This document shows positions 43,872 through 50,626 of a DNA stretch of 64,000 nucleotides, piece by piece. The stretch is from assembly GCA_905221605.1 (NCBI GenBank), contig CAJNDS010002720.1:241442-305441 (forward strand). The letters run 5' to 3'. Origin of the DNA: Symbiodinium natans. Its lineage: Eukaryota; Sar; Dinophyceae; Suessiales; Symbiodiniaceae. Positions within the stretch are counted from its first letter, which is position 1. Every line of letters starts with the position of its first letter. The position numbers and the translations under genes are program-made. Under the pieces are notes generated by a model, which did not search any database, was not told the origin of the DNA, and saw only the letters and a list, made by a program, of their open reading frames with translations.

Positions 43872-44495
43872 ACCCTAAACCCTAAACCCTAAACCCTAAC
43901 CAGGTGACCACAGCCCTGTGGATGGGCAGCTTCTGGATGTGAAGGCACTGCGCGCCTCCGCCACCGCGTTCGCCGCGCTCCGCCTGGACGGGCACGTGGT
44001 CTGCTGGGGCGAAGCTGCGCGTGCCTTGGGGTCCACATGAACCCAAAAAGGGTTTAGGGTTTAGGGTTTAGGGCTTAGGGTTTAGGGTTTAGGGCTTAGG
44101 GTTTAGGGTTTAGGGCTTATGGTTCCTCTACCTTAATAGGATTGCAGTAGTATCGTGTATATGATCCTCCCCAATTTGAGTGTTCATTTGGTCCCTAAGG
44201 TGGCGGAGACTCGAGCAAGGTGCATGAGCAGCTGCACGAGATTCAGGAGCTTCGGGCCCGGGTTTTTGGGAGTTGAAGGTTTAGGGTTTAGGGTTTAGGG
44301 TTTAGGGCTTTTGGGAGTTGAAGGTCTCTAATAAATCCATGGGCGCAGGGGGTTTTAATCAGTTTAGAACGATTGTTGGAATACATGGTTAGGTGCACCT
44401 CACAACCTCTTCTCTTCCGCAAGGATCTCTATGCCTCTGCTGGTGCATTTGTTGCGATCCGGGAAGATGGAACTCTGGTGACGTGGGGTCGTTAG
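29520..44495 (+). CDS. Ubiquitin-like + RCC1-like repeat protein (17 exons, 495 aa)
   Basis: Exons: 29520-29612, 32190-32235, 33497-33549, 34284-34336, 37950-38016, 38267-38323, 38811-38890, 40134-40190, 40337-40846, 41164-41200, 41516-41590, 42220-42252, 42836-42893, 43484-43507, 43904-44020, 44200-44255, 44424-44495. The lengths sum to 1488 bases, which is 495 codons plus a stop. Residues 1 to about 75 form a ubiquitin-like fold; from about 97 there are nine complete RCC1-like repeats (AFAA-x-x-ADG-x-V-x-TWG-x-x-x-x-GGD-x-S-x-V) and a closing half repeat. Such proteins are expected to be beta-propeller-like binding proteins; partner and pathway are unknown, and no catalytic domain is present. 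All 16 acceptors are AG|G; donors are GT (5), GC (8) and GA (3). Introns are 146 to about 3600 bases and 15 of 16 hold telomere-type arrays. Start: the ATG at 29520 has GCC before and after it. The exon 4-5 join is in frame but has the longest intron and is the least certain. Confidence 0.85.
29640..29820. repeat. (TTTAGGG)n array in intron 1
   Basis: About 24 TTTAGGG units with a few shifts, close to the donor of intron 1. Confidence 0.97.
29880..30592. repeat. C-rich polypyrimidine tract in intron 1
   Basis: About 700 bases of C runs broken by single T, A or dinucleotides. Three overlapping long ORFs (Pro-rich on +, Gly-rich on -) are composition artefacts. The tract could form i-motif/G-quadruplex structures and lies on the transcribed gene's sense strand as C. 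Confidence 0.9.
31489..31526. repeat. Homopolymer of 38 G
   Basis: An uninterrupted G run inside intron 1. Its true length may differ because such runs are error-prone to sequence. Confidence 0.9.
32190..32235 (+). CDS. Exon 2: ubiquitin-like domain, helix and third strand
   Basis: Reads EEQLQKGIAALFTST plus the first base of a Gly codon; acceptor AAAG|G, donor ACCG|GT. Alignment to ubiquitin by eye: helix end, then the strand leading to the G-x-x-L turn that begins exon 3. Confidence 0.75.
32297..32435. repeat. (TTTGGGG)n variant array in intron 2
   Basis: Eleven or so TTTGGGG units (about 32335-32412) flanked by ordinary TTTAGGG. Another locally homogenised heptamer variant. Confidence 0.95.
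33497..33549 (+). CDS. Exon 3: ubiquitin-like domain, C-terminal half
   Basis: Completes Gly and reads QALKPSDTLAELGLQSE. Acceptor CCCAAG|G right after a CCCTAAA array; GA donor at 33550, chosen because it alone gives the family-like continuation DTLSAIF in exon 4. Confidence 0.8.
34284..34336 (+). CDS. Exon 4: end of ubiquitin-like domain and linker
   Basis: Acceptor TCAAG|G; reads DTLSAIFRAVSVVSLRL; donor AG|GTGCAG. A CCCTAAA array ends 20 bases upstream and a TTTAGGG array starts 50 bases downstream. Confidence 0.65.
35135..36455. repeat. Arrays in intron 4
   Basis: T-type arrays at 35137-35220 and 35918-35975 and a long C-type block at 36138-36450 (about 40 units). Unique spacers between them show no convincing exon. 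Confidence 0.85.
36982..37249 (+). CDS. Unrecognised ORF or terminal exon nested in intron 4
   Basis: After TTCAAG|G the frame reads PYKDG, then ATG (36998) and 83 codons to TGA at 37249: MPVAMYGIFPYKLGTSITFG, later HKYMHYKGIWEARL and a basic/acidic helical C-terminus ending IQELGRIFTAL. Codon use is coding-like and a second frame is open only by chance. No array follows it directly. It may be the last exon of a gene starting elsewhere, a retrocopy inserted into intron 4, or evidence that the RCC1 part is a separate gene. Function not recognised. Confidence 0.5.
37950..38016 (+). CDS. Exon 5: first RCC1-like repeat, first half
   Basis: Acceptor CCTTAG|G; reads KSISESCALTTPFAGDAFAALQ; GC donor at 38017. 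The frame matches exon 4 (AG+G) and exon 6. Confidence 0.8.
38017..38266 (+). other. Intron 5 with 7-bp direct repeat at its ends (introner candidate)
   Basis: TGCAGGC occurs at 38012-38018 and 38262-38268. The donor GC and the acceptor AG both lie inside the duplicated 7-mer, and exact removal restores LQ|ADG. A CCCTAAA array (38214-38247) precedes the acceptor; the 5' side lacks an array. Confidence 0.7.
38267..38323 (+). CDS. Exon 6: RCC1-like repeat 1, second half
   Basis: Reads ADGSVRTWGAPELGGDASS. GT donor at 38324; the join to exon 7 gives the family motif GGDASSVRDQL. Confidence 0.85.
38455..38650. repeat. AT microsatellite in intron 6
   Basis: Several (TA)n and TATACA blocks between a TTTAGGG array (38337-38366) and a CCCTAAA array (38739-38795). 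ORFs through it (Tyr/Ile/His-rich) are not real. Confidence 0.95.
38811..38890 (+). CDS. Exon 7: RCC1-like repeat 2, first half
   Basis: Acceptor AGCAG|G; reads VRDQLRDIQKVCGTAGAFAA and IRADGR; GA donor at 38891. Using the GT two bases upstream would break the frame; the GA donor restores RVITWGDA with exon 8. Confidence 0.8.
39800..40080. repeat. (CCCCTAAA)n octamer array in intron 7
   Basis: Mostly 8-base units CCCCTAAA with some CCCCCAAA, followed by a poly-C run. It lies close to the acceptor of intron 7; the donor side holds TTTAGGG (38913-38990). Confidence 0.95.
40134..40190 (+). CDS. Exon 8: RCC1-like repeat 2, second half
   Basis: Acceptor GGAAG|G; reads ITWGDAELGGDSEGVQHQ; GT donor at 40191. 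The following 146-base intron 8 is the only one without arrays. Confidence 0.85.
40337..40846 (+). CDS. Exon 9: RCC1-like repeats 3-6
   Basis: The longest exon (170 residues). It carries AFAALRADGCVVCWG, AFAALRADGSVKTWG, ACAAVCSDGRVVTWG and AFAAIRGDGTVVTWG with their GGD segments. Repeat 3 contains an internal duplication (TCAGGGGGAGATCCC twice), giving SGGDPPESGGDP. GC donor at 40847 joins exon 10 as V-E-Q-L-R-G-V. Confidence 0.92.
41164..41200 (+). CDS. Exon 10: RCC1-like inter-repeat segment
   Basis: Acceptor ATGAG|G; reads LRGVRSVHATCS; GC donor at 41201. The join with exon 11 gives HATCS|AFAAV, the family pattern. Confidence 0.85.
41516..41590 (+). CDS. Exon 11: RCC1-like repeat 7
   Basis: Acceptor CCCAG|G; reads AFAAVRHDGTVVAWGDADSG then GDTSK; GC donor at 41591. 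Confidence 0.9.
42220..42252 (+). CDS. Exon 12: 33-base mini-exon
   Basis: Acceptor CAGCAG|G; reads VKSQLFDIQDL; GC donor at 42253. It supplies the V-x-x-Q-L-x-x-[IV] helix missing between exons 11 and 13, with exact phase 0 on both sides. Confidence 0.85.
42269..42355. mobile_element. Foldback MITE-like element in intron 12
   Basis: Left arm GGAATGTTCCCCCCTTAGAC, TAACAGCCCT; right arm CCCTATAAGGACTGTTCATCCC. Same family as 2037-2130 and 50467-50568, with a shortened right end. Confidence 0.55.
42500..42765. repeat. (TTTAGGC)n variant array in intron 12
   Basis: About 35 TTTAGGC units with a block of TGTAGGC in the middle and two 8-base TTTAGGGC-like slips. The most extreme homogenisation of a variant heptamer in the window. 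Confidence 0.97.
42836..42893 (+). CDS. Exon 13: RCC1-like repeat 8, first half
   Basis: Acceptor TGAAG|G; reads EVASACDAFAAVRADGRAV; GC donor at 42894. The edges TGA|GCT (donor) and TGAG|GCT (acceptor of intron 13) are near-duplicates. Confidence 0.85.
43484..43507 (+). CDS. Exon 14: 24-base mini-exon
   Basis: Acceptor CTGAG|G; reads WGDACRG; GC donor at 43508 chosen because it restores GGDHSPV with exon 15. A GT donor at 43547, made by the TTTAGGGG array, would also keep frame but adds 13 residues unlike the family. Confidence 0.75.
43545..43650. repeat. TTTAGGGG octamer array in intron 14
   Basis: Octamers TTTAGGGG and TTTTGGGG. The same intron ends in CCCTAAA and CCCTCAA units (43785-43900), so its two ends are complementary. 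Confidence 0.95.
43904..44020 (+). CDS. Exon 15: RCC1-like repeats 8-9
   Basis: Acceptor ACCAG|G; reads DHSPVDGQLLDVKALRASAT, then AFAALRLDGHVVCWGEAA; GT donor at 44021. Confidence 0.9.
44200..44255 (+). CDS. Exon 16: end of RCC1-like repeat 9
   Basis: Acceptor CCCTAAG|G, a one-base variant of the telomere unit; reads GGDSSKVHEQLHEIQELR; GC donor at 44256. Confidence 0.88.
44424..44495 (+). CDS. Exon 17: last half repeat and stop
   Basis: Acceptor CGCAAG|G; reads DLYASAGAFVAIREDGTLVT, then WGR and TAG at 44493-44495. Confidence 0.9.
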   Translation, partial: DLYASAGAFVAIREDGTLVTWGR

Positions 44496-46846
44496 CCCTG
44501 TTCGGCATATTTTTCACTTCGGTCTGAGAACTGACGGGTGTGAAAAGAGCAAAGTGTTTTCAGCAAAAGCCACAAAGAACAAATTCGTGAAAACCTGCAG
44601 AACCTGTACACTGTCCAATCAACAAAGCCAGGTCATAGAAAGATTGAGCAAAACCACAAAGTCTGTAATTCCAACAGTTTAAGGTTTAGGATGTAGGGTT
44701 TGGGGTTTACAGGGTTGAACAACAAACGGGTCGATACCTGCTCACAACCTGAACAAGCCCCACATTTTTTGTCAACCCCCCGTTTGAAGTGTGAGTGGCT
44801 GGGGATTTAGGGATTAGAGTTTAGGGTTTAGGGCTTAGGGTGGTACAAGAATTTTTGTGAACCCTGAACCCGAAACCCAAAAACCCCTAGGCCCTAGTCA
44901 AAAGGCACAAGCTGGGTTGTGCTCTGGGATACTGGTCAATTTCCCTTCTGTCTATATAGCGGACCCTCTTCATAGATAGTTTTTAGTTTTTGAAGGGTTT
45001 AAAGAACAACTCAGCAACCCTAAACCCTAAACCCTAAACCCGAAACCCGAAACCCTAAACCCTAAACCCCTAAGGCCAAAGGCGTTTCGATCAATCCTAG
45101 GCTCGCCGGCTTGCGGCGGCGCCTTAGTCACCATTCCGCGCAAGACCACAGAACAATGCTTCTTGGATGCCCTTGGTTTAGGGTTTAGGGTTTAGGGTTT
45201 AGGGTTTAGGGTTTCGGTTTTCGGGTTTCGGTGTTTCGGGTTTAGGGCTTTAGGGCTTTTGGGTTTAGGGTTGATGTCTTTGGAACTTTTTTCTTCTGGT
45301 CCCTTTTCGGGTTAGGCCTGTTCAATCAATCTTGATACACTCCTCATACTTTCTTCGTACTTCTCTCAGGCCTTGGAGCCCTACGGATTAAGACTCGTAG
45401 TTCTAAACCCTAAACCCTAAACCCTAAACCCTAGACCCTAAACCCTAAGCCCTAAACCCTAAACCCTGAACCCTATATCCCATGCAAAGCCCAAAAGCCC
45501 CCGGAGGCCTGCGTGGGTCGTGGATCTATGGGATCGGCTACGAGGAGGGATAGCTGGCCGTGCCAGCCTAGTATTTTTCAGTAGCTGAGTGAGTACACTT
45601 GGTTTAGGGTTTAGGGTTTAGGGTTTAGGGGTTAGGGTTTAGGGTTTAGGGTTTAGGGTTTAGGGTTTCGGGTTTAGGGTTTAGGGTTTAGGGTTTAACA
45701 CCTTTTGGGATACTACGTATAACCCCCAAAAACACTGCAAGTGTACACTTTTTGGGGGTTTCTGAATCCAGCAACCAAGATGTTTAGGGGTTTATAAGGC
45801 TTAGAGGTCTGCGGGTGTAAGGTTTCGGGGTTGGGGTTTAGGGTGGTGTTTAGGGACCCTCGTCCCTTTGCAAGTTTGATGCATCTGGACATGCGCTCCG
45901 CTGTGTTTCAGCCGAGCCGAAACCGGAAGCGCAGGAATTGACAAAATCTAAAGCTCTCCGCACCTTCGCCAAGACCAGTTCGGGTTCCCTAAACCCCTAA
46001 GAACCCTAAACCCTAAACCCTAAACCCTAAACCCTAAACCCTAAACCCTAAACCAGCCAAACCCCAAGTCTCCAAACCCTGAAAACCCTAACGTGGGTAC
46101 GTCTCAACAGTGCATGTCGCCATCTTTCCGTCCTTCCAAAAGAGGCCGAAGTCCGACCAAGTTAGCATTAGGGTTTAGGGTTATCAGGTTTAGGGTTTAT
46201 AGGGTTTAGGGCTTTAGGACGAAGAGACTTGTGGATCCCAGTCTTGAAGCCTTGACGCATATATCCTAGATTTGCAGAAGTTTTCGGGAATGAATTGCCC
46301 ACAGTCAGGTCCGGAACGGTGCTGTGACACATTCGGCTAAACCCTAAACCCTAAACCCTAAAGCCTAAACCCTAAACATGTGCACATGGCAAATCATCCC
46401 ATCGAGTCGCGCAGGGCTGGCTTCAGGCATCTTGAGAGGACTGAAAAATTCTTTTCAAGCAGTTTGGCAGCATCTTTCCATGCCATAAGGCGGCGTCCTC
46501 CACCCGACGTAGATGGTGATAGTGAGGAGGATTCGTAGCAGCCAGCACAGTATCGACCCAGGGCTAGCCCTGAACGAGATTCGCCCATGGGAGCCGTTCC
46601 ATCTTGCAGCGCCGATAGCGGTTGGGGTCGCGTGACCCTGACGACAGGGGTGAACCTGCTGGGCAAGGTTCATATGGGTTCCCCTACTACCCCTCTATTC
46701 TACCCGCCTAGGTTCCCCCACTATATTGAGGAGAATTAAGCTTAACTAAGGGTTTAGGGTACCCCCCCTAGGTTCACCTGCTATAGTTAGGATAATTAAG
46801 CTTAGCCAAGGCCTTTTTAAGGGGTTACCCCAGAAGGGGTTGAAAG
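44496..46846. repeat. Intergenic arrays and unknown spacer
   Basis: The stretch after the RCC1-like gene. Arrays: 45010-45065 and 45402-45475 (C), 45176-45215 and 45600-45700 (T), 45999-46052 (C), 46342-46378 (C). At 46708-46752 and 46768-46812 a segment around ATTAAGCTTA is duplicated in tandem (about 60-base period). An island at 46430-46660 is open on both strands (minus frame 46394-46666, 90 codons; plus frame after GAGAG|G up to a GT at 46534); I cannot choose between them. Confidence 0.6.
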
Positions 46847-48325
46847 GTGGTGCGGATCTCCGAGTTCGGTGAGGGAATCCCAGACTGGGAGGACGAAGGC
46901 AGGTTCTGGCGGACCACGGGTCCGCGAGCCAAATCTCTGGAGCCGGGCCGACAAGAGTTTCTCTGGAGGGAGCCAGAGTTTGGGAACCTGTTGGGAACCG
47001 TCATCGTTCTTCGGCACGATGCTGGGGAGGTGTCCATGGACACGGACCTGCGTGGCAAGCGCATGCACTGGAAGCTGCTGACCTCAGACCGTCGGGTACT
47101 GAGTGAGACGACCAAGGCATCTGTGGAGGCCGCAGTGGACCTTACAGAGCTTCTGGGAGGAGTGCTGGGTGGTCGGGCGAGCATCGAAGGCTCGGCTGGG
47201 GCAAAGGTGGGTCCCGGCAGCGGAAGGCTCTACCTGGAGTTTATCATCCCATGCCTTCGGCTAGGAGTTGACGTCCTCAACCCTTCGGTGCCCACGGTGC
47301 ACGAAGTGATCCTCGGCGCGTCAGTCAGAGGCACCATTGAGTCCACGGGTGAGCGGACAACTACCACAGAGGGCAAGATAGGGATGAAGGCCAAGGTGGC
47401 AGAGAGTCTGCCCATCAGCGCAGAGGTTAGTGGGCAGAATGCTGTGGAGCTCACGCTGGGTGACTTCAACCTTGCGCTCACCGCGCATGGCGGACCGGAG
47501 ATCGAGTTTGCGCAGCAGTGCCGGACAATGGGGGAGATCATCAAGTATTTCCAGTCAGAGTGGCAGCAGCATGTCTTCAGCAGGCCACAAACATGGCAAG
47601 TTGTCTTTGCTAACGTGGCTGGCCCGGGTGGCACCGGCCCACCACCCCTGCCAAAGCCAAACGTGGCGGCCTGGACAGGCCAGGGAGGGCCCTCAGCTAC
47701 CTCGGACCGTCCCGCACAAGCAATCGTGCCGGCTGCAGTGGACGCGGAGGTGGCGCGGGTCACGGTGGAAGATCCCGAGGTGCGGAAGGAGCTGGAGAAT
47801 GCCTCACAGAGCGTCCTGGAGGCGGTGGCTTCCCGGACCGTTGAGGCTGTTCGGGCACAGCTGCAGAGCCCGGCCGCGCAAGTGTTGCTCGTCTGCCTGA
47901 GGGCAGGTAGCCAGACCTACGGCCTCGATTGGTGCTGGGAATCCTTGGTCCGGATGGTGAAGGAAGATGAGGGCATTGCTGGCATGGCAGACCGTGTGCA
48001 GGAGGCGAAGATGGATATGTATACCTTGGAGCGCAGGGTAAAGGAATCGAAAGAGTCAACCGCTTGCGACTTCTTTACCATAGCGGCTGCCCCGCAGACC
48101 GATGAGCGGACTGTGCAGAAAATGGTCCAAGAGCACGGCAATGTCTCCCAGACATACTCCGCTGGTGATCGTTCCAGCATCTTCGAGCAATGGGCCACGG
48201 ACTTTTCCACTGAACCTTGGGAGAAGCTGGCTGAGGCCAAGGACAACGGGGCTGCCACAAAACTCTGCAAGGCCCTCACGCCCGACCTCTGGCTAAACAC
48301 TCAGCATCCAAAATGGAATCCCTAG
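46847..48325 (+). CDS. Orphan 1.5-kb exon or gene, unrecognised
   Basis: The longest uninterrupted coding frame in the window (492 codons). It begins directly after GAAAG|G with GTG, not ATG; the first in-frame ATG is near 47035, so it is best read as an internal or last exon. Residues 1-250 are mixed beta-like with repeated Thr/Glu/Val blocks (LYLEFIIPCL, HEVILGASVRGTIEST, ISAEVSGQNAVELTLGDFNL). Residues 265-300 form a Pro/Gly/Ala linker, and 300-490 are mostly helical (EVRKELENASQSVLEAV; YTLERRVKESKES). No signal peptide or membrane segment is visible. It lies 600 bases upstream of the GTPase-like exons on the same strand and may belong to that gene. No family recognised. Confidence 0.7.
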   Translation: MVRISEFGEGIPDWEDEGRFWRTTGPRAKSLEPGRQEFLWREPEFGNLLGTVIVLRHDAGEVSMDTDLRGKRMHWKLLTSDRRVLSETTKASVEAAVDLTELLGGVLGGRASIEGSAGAKVGPGSGRLYLEFIIPCLRLGVDVLNPSVPTVHEVILGASVRGTIESTGERTTTTEGKIGMKAKVAESLPISAEVSGQNAVELTLGDFNLALTAHGGPEIEFAQQCRTMGEIIKYFQSEWQQHVFSRPQTWQVVFANVAGPGGTGPPPLPKPNVAAWTGQGGPSATSDRPAQAIVPAAVDAEVARVTVEDPEVRKELENASQSVLEAVASRTVEAVRAQLQSPAAQVLLVCLRAGSQTYGLDWCWESLVRMVKEDEGIAGMADRVQEAKMDMYTLERRVKESKESTACDFFTIAAAPQTDERTVQKMVQEHGNVSQTYSAGDRSSIFEQWATDFSTEPWEKLAEAKDNGAATKLCKALTPDLWLNTQHPKWNP

Positions 48326-48936
48326 GTTCTGAACCCAGACCTCCAAGAAAGCCTCGCTCTCCTGTGGAGGACGACGGTCTGGTCTCCGCGCAGCTTGGCC
48401 GCAGCCGTGCCGAGGACCAGAACGTGGCACAGCGGTTGGCCCGCAGCCTGCACTACAGGGGCTGCCCGAACCCCACGAAGGCCCTTGGTTTTCTTTGATG
48501 CCTTCTTGCTCCCTAGTTGTCTTGTCTGACTATTCTGTATGCTGTGGTAGCGGCTGCTGATGGAGATGGAGATAACGTTTGTGGTGGTAGGTAAGTAGTA
48601 TGGTGGGTAGAAATGGCGGCGGTGGAGCTGGAGGTGGACGCTACTCTGCTGTAGGGTTCCCGGGTTTGTGCGGACGGGCGCGCTGAAGTCGCGAAGCTCA
48701 TGAGTCTTTGCTCCAAGAGAGCCTACTTTGAGGCCCAACGTCTTGCGACTGGGCCCAATACGACACCCAGGCACCTCCGATCCACAGCCCTGGCAACGGA
48801 GCCCTAACGGCAACAGGCTGACCCCTCCCAAGCACAGATACCACTGGATTTCAGCATTCTTTCCTTTTCCTGCCGAAGCCAGCACCTGCAAGTCTTGCTT
48901 CACCTTCACGCAGGTTTTTTATCGCATTGATCGCAG

Positions 48937-48992
48937 GAGACCACCGTGGCGTTCGTTGGCTTGCCCAAGGTGGGCAAGACCTGCCTGGTCCG
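48937..48992 (+). CDS. GTPase-like gene, exon with Walker A motif
   Basis: After CGCAG|G the frame reads ETTVAFVGLPKVGKTCLV; GLPKVGKT fits G-x(4)-G-K-[ST], the phosphate-binding loop. A GT donor at 48993 joins the next exon as CLVRSLRYLI. Known role of the motif: binding the beta/gamma phosphates of GTP or ATP. The gene's start is not located; the 46847-48325 exon may be upstream in the same gene. Confidence 0.6.
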
Positions 48993-49294
48993 GTCGCTTG
49001 GACTTCTGATCCTCAGCATTCGGACGGTCTTGGCTGGGCGTTGGGATCTTCGAGGGATGAAGTGTGCTGAAGTTGAGGGTGTCTGGTCAGGGACTTTGGT
49101 ACTCCGGCGCATTGTGCTTCACACCCACGTCCCTCAACCCTGGACCCAAAGCCGCAAGCAAAGGATAAGTAACTAGGCCCTGAATCCACAACAAGCAAGC
49201 AAAGGAAGGATGGGTTTAGGGTTTAGGGTTTAAGGTTTAGGGTTTAGGGTTTAGGGCTTAGGGCTTAGGGTTTAGGGTTTAGGGTGATCATGAG

Positions 49295-49361
49295 GTCACT
49301 GCGCTACCTCATCCGCAACAAAGGCCTGGCCGAGCCTCCCTTCCAAGAAGGCTCTCTCGAG
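49295..49361 (+). CDS. GTPase-like gene, second exon
   Basis: Acceptor CATGAG|G; reads SLRYLIRNKGLAEPPFQEGS then LE; GC donor at 49362. The helix after the P-loop continues as expected for a P-loop NTPase. Intron 48993-49294 carries a TTTAGGG array, here near the acceptor. Confidence 0.55.
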
Positions 49362-49689
49362 GCCCCTCTGCTTTGTTTTAGAAGTCTGTTTTTTGAAGTC
49401 TGTTTGATAATACTGACGTGCTCTCCCCTCACCCCCCCCCACCCCCCAACCCCACCCCCCCACCCCCCCTCCTCCTGCACTACCCCTACCCCTACCCCTA
49501 CCCCCCTAGCCCTACCCCCTACCCCCCTCCTACCCTGACGCCGCGACGCCCTCAACCCTCCCCCCTGCCCTTATTCTTAGGAGCCTGGGGTGTAGGGTTT
49601 AGGGTTTAGGGCTTAGGGTTTAGGATTTAATCCAAAACGGCGCGGTCTTATTCTTAGGAGCCTAGGGTCTTCTCTCAACTTTCTGTCAG

Positions 49690-49827
49690 CTCTCTCTCTC
49701 TCTCTCTCCCACAGCTTTCTCTCAGTTCTCCCCTCTTTCTCTCTCTCTGTCTCTCTCTCTCTCTCTTTCTCTCTCTTTCTCTCAGTTCTCTCAGTTCTCT
49801 CTCAGCTCTCTCCCAGCCCTCTTTCAG

Positions 49828-49862
<35 letters not shown>

Positions 49863-49885
49863 AACTTTCTCAGAGCTCTCATTCA

Positions 49886-49925
<40 letters not shown>

Positions 49926-49952
49926 CTCTCAGCTCTGTCTCGGGTTTCTCTC

Positions 49953-49991
<39 letters not shown>

Positions 49992-50020
49992 GGCTCTCTC
50001 TCAACTTTCTGTCAGCTCTC
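49690..50020. repeat. CT microsatellite
   Basis: Long (CT)n/(TCTCTCAG)n stretches inside the intron 49362-50211 of the GTPase-like gene. Confidence 0.97.
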
Positions 50021-50211
50021 TCTCAAAAGACTTTGAGACAAAACGAAGGGATGCCAACTTCACTGGCGCAGTTAGCGCAGCTCTTAGATTCAGGGTTTTG
50101 GGTTTAGGGTTCAGGGTAACCGTGGAAGGTTTAGGGTTTAAGGTTCGGGGTTTAGAAGGGAGAGCTTTGCGAGAGCCCTGTCAAGGCTCTTCATGAAGAG
50201 TCCAAACTAAG

Positions 50212-50421
50212 GACGAGGGAGCCCGGAACTGCTTCAACGTGCACCGAGAAGGGGCCTTCGTGTTCCTGGACTTCCCCTCCTTCTCCGAGCACTTCATTGA
50301 CACCTTCGACTTCGTTTTTAAGACAGGTGTCGTGCCCGGTGCCTCTTACAAGGAGATGGACCCTGACACGGGGTCGCTGGCAAAGAGGATGTCGCAGGGC
50401 GACCACTCCGGGGTGTTGAAG
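50212..50421 (+). CDS. GTPase-like gene, exon with DFPS (switch II-like) motif
   Basis: Acceptor ACTAAG|G; reads DEGARNCFNVHREGAFVFLD, then FPSFSEHFIDTFDFVFK. F-V-F-L-D-F-P-S sits where GTPases have the hydrophobic-D-x-P-G strand (G3), with Ser for Gly. The end at AAG|GT (50422) is the best in-frame donor; GGG|GT at 50413 is an alternative. Confidence 0.5.
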
Positions 50422-50466
50422 GTTGAAGCTGGGACATTCTTGAAACGGGGGGTTGAGGGTTTAAAT

Positions 50467-50568
50467 TTGGGATGTTCGCCCTTATACGAACAGTCCTTAG
50501 TAGGGAATATAAGAGGGGGGGACTGTAATCCCTATTCAGGACTGTTAGTGTAAGGGGGAACATCCCAA
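50467..50568. mobile_element. Foldback MITE-like element in a GTPase-gene intron
   Basis: The arms TTGGGATGTTCGCCCTTATA...CAGTCCT and AGGACTGTTAG...GGGGGAACATCCCAA are inverted repeats of about 40 bases with a few mismatches. It fills most of the intron between 50421 and 50627. Confidence 0.7.
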
Positions 50569-50626
50569 GCTTAGGGCGGGCTTAGGGTAGTTAGGACTGT
50601 GTTGATAGCACTGTTTTTCAGCCGAG

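Noticed and set aside
43547-43903. Use of the TTTAGGGG array itself as GT donor of intron 14
   Set aside because: It keeps frame but adds residues unlike the repeat family; the GC donor at 43508 gives the exact GGDHSPV consensus.
46394-46673. 90-codon minus-strand ORF
   Set aside because: The plus strand over the same island is also open with AG|G and GT borders, and all other genes are on the plus strand; neither could be preferred, so it is mentioned only in the region entry.
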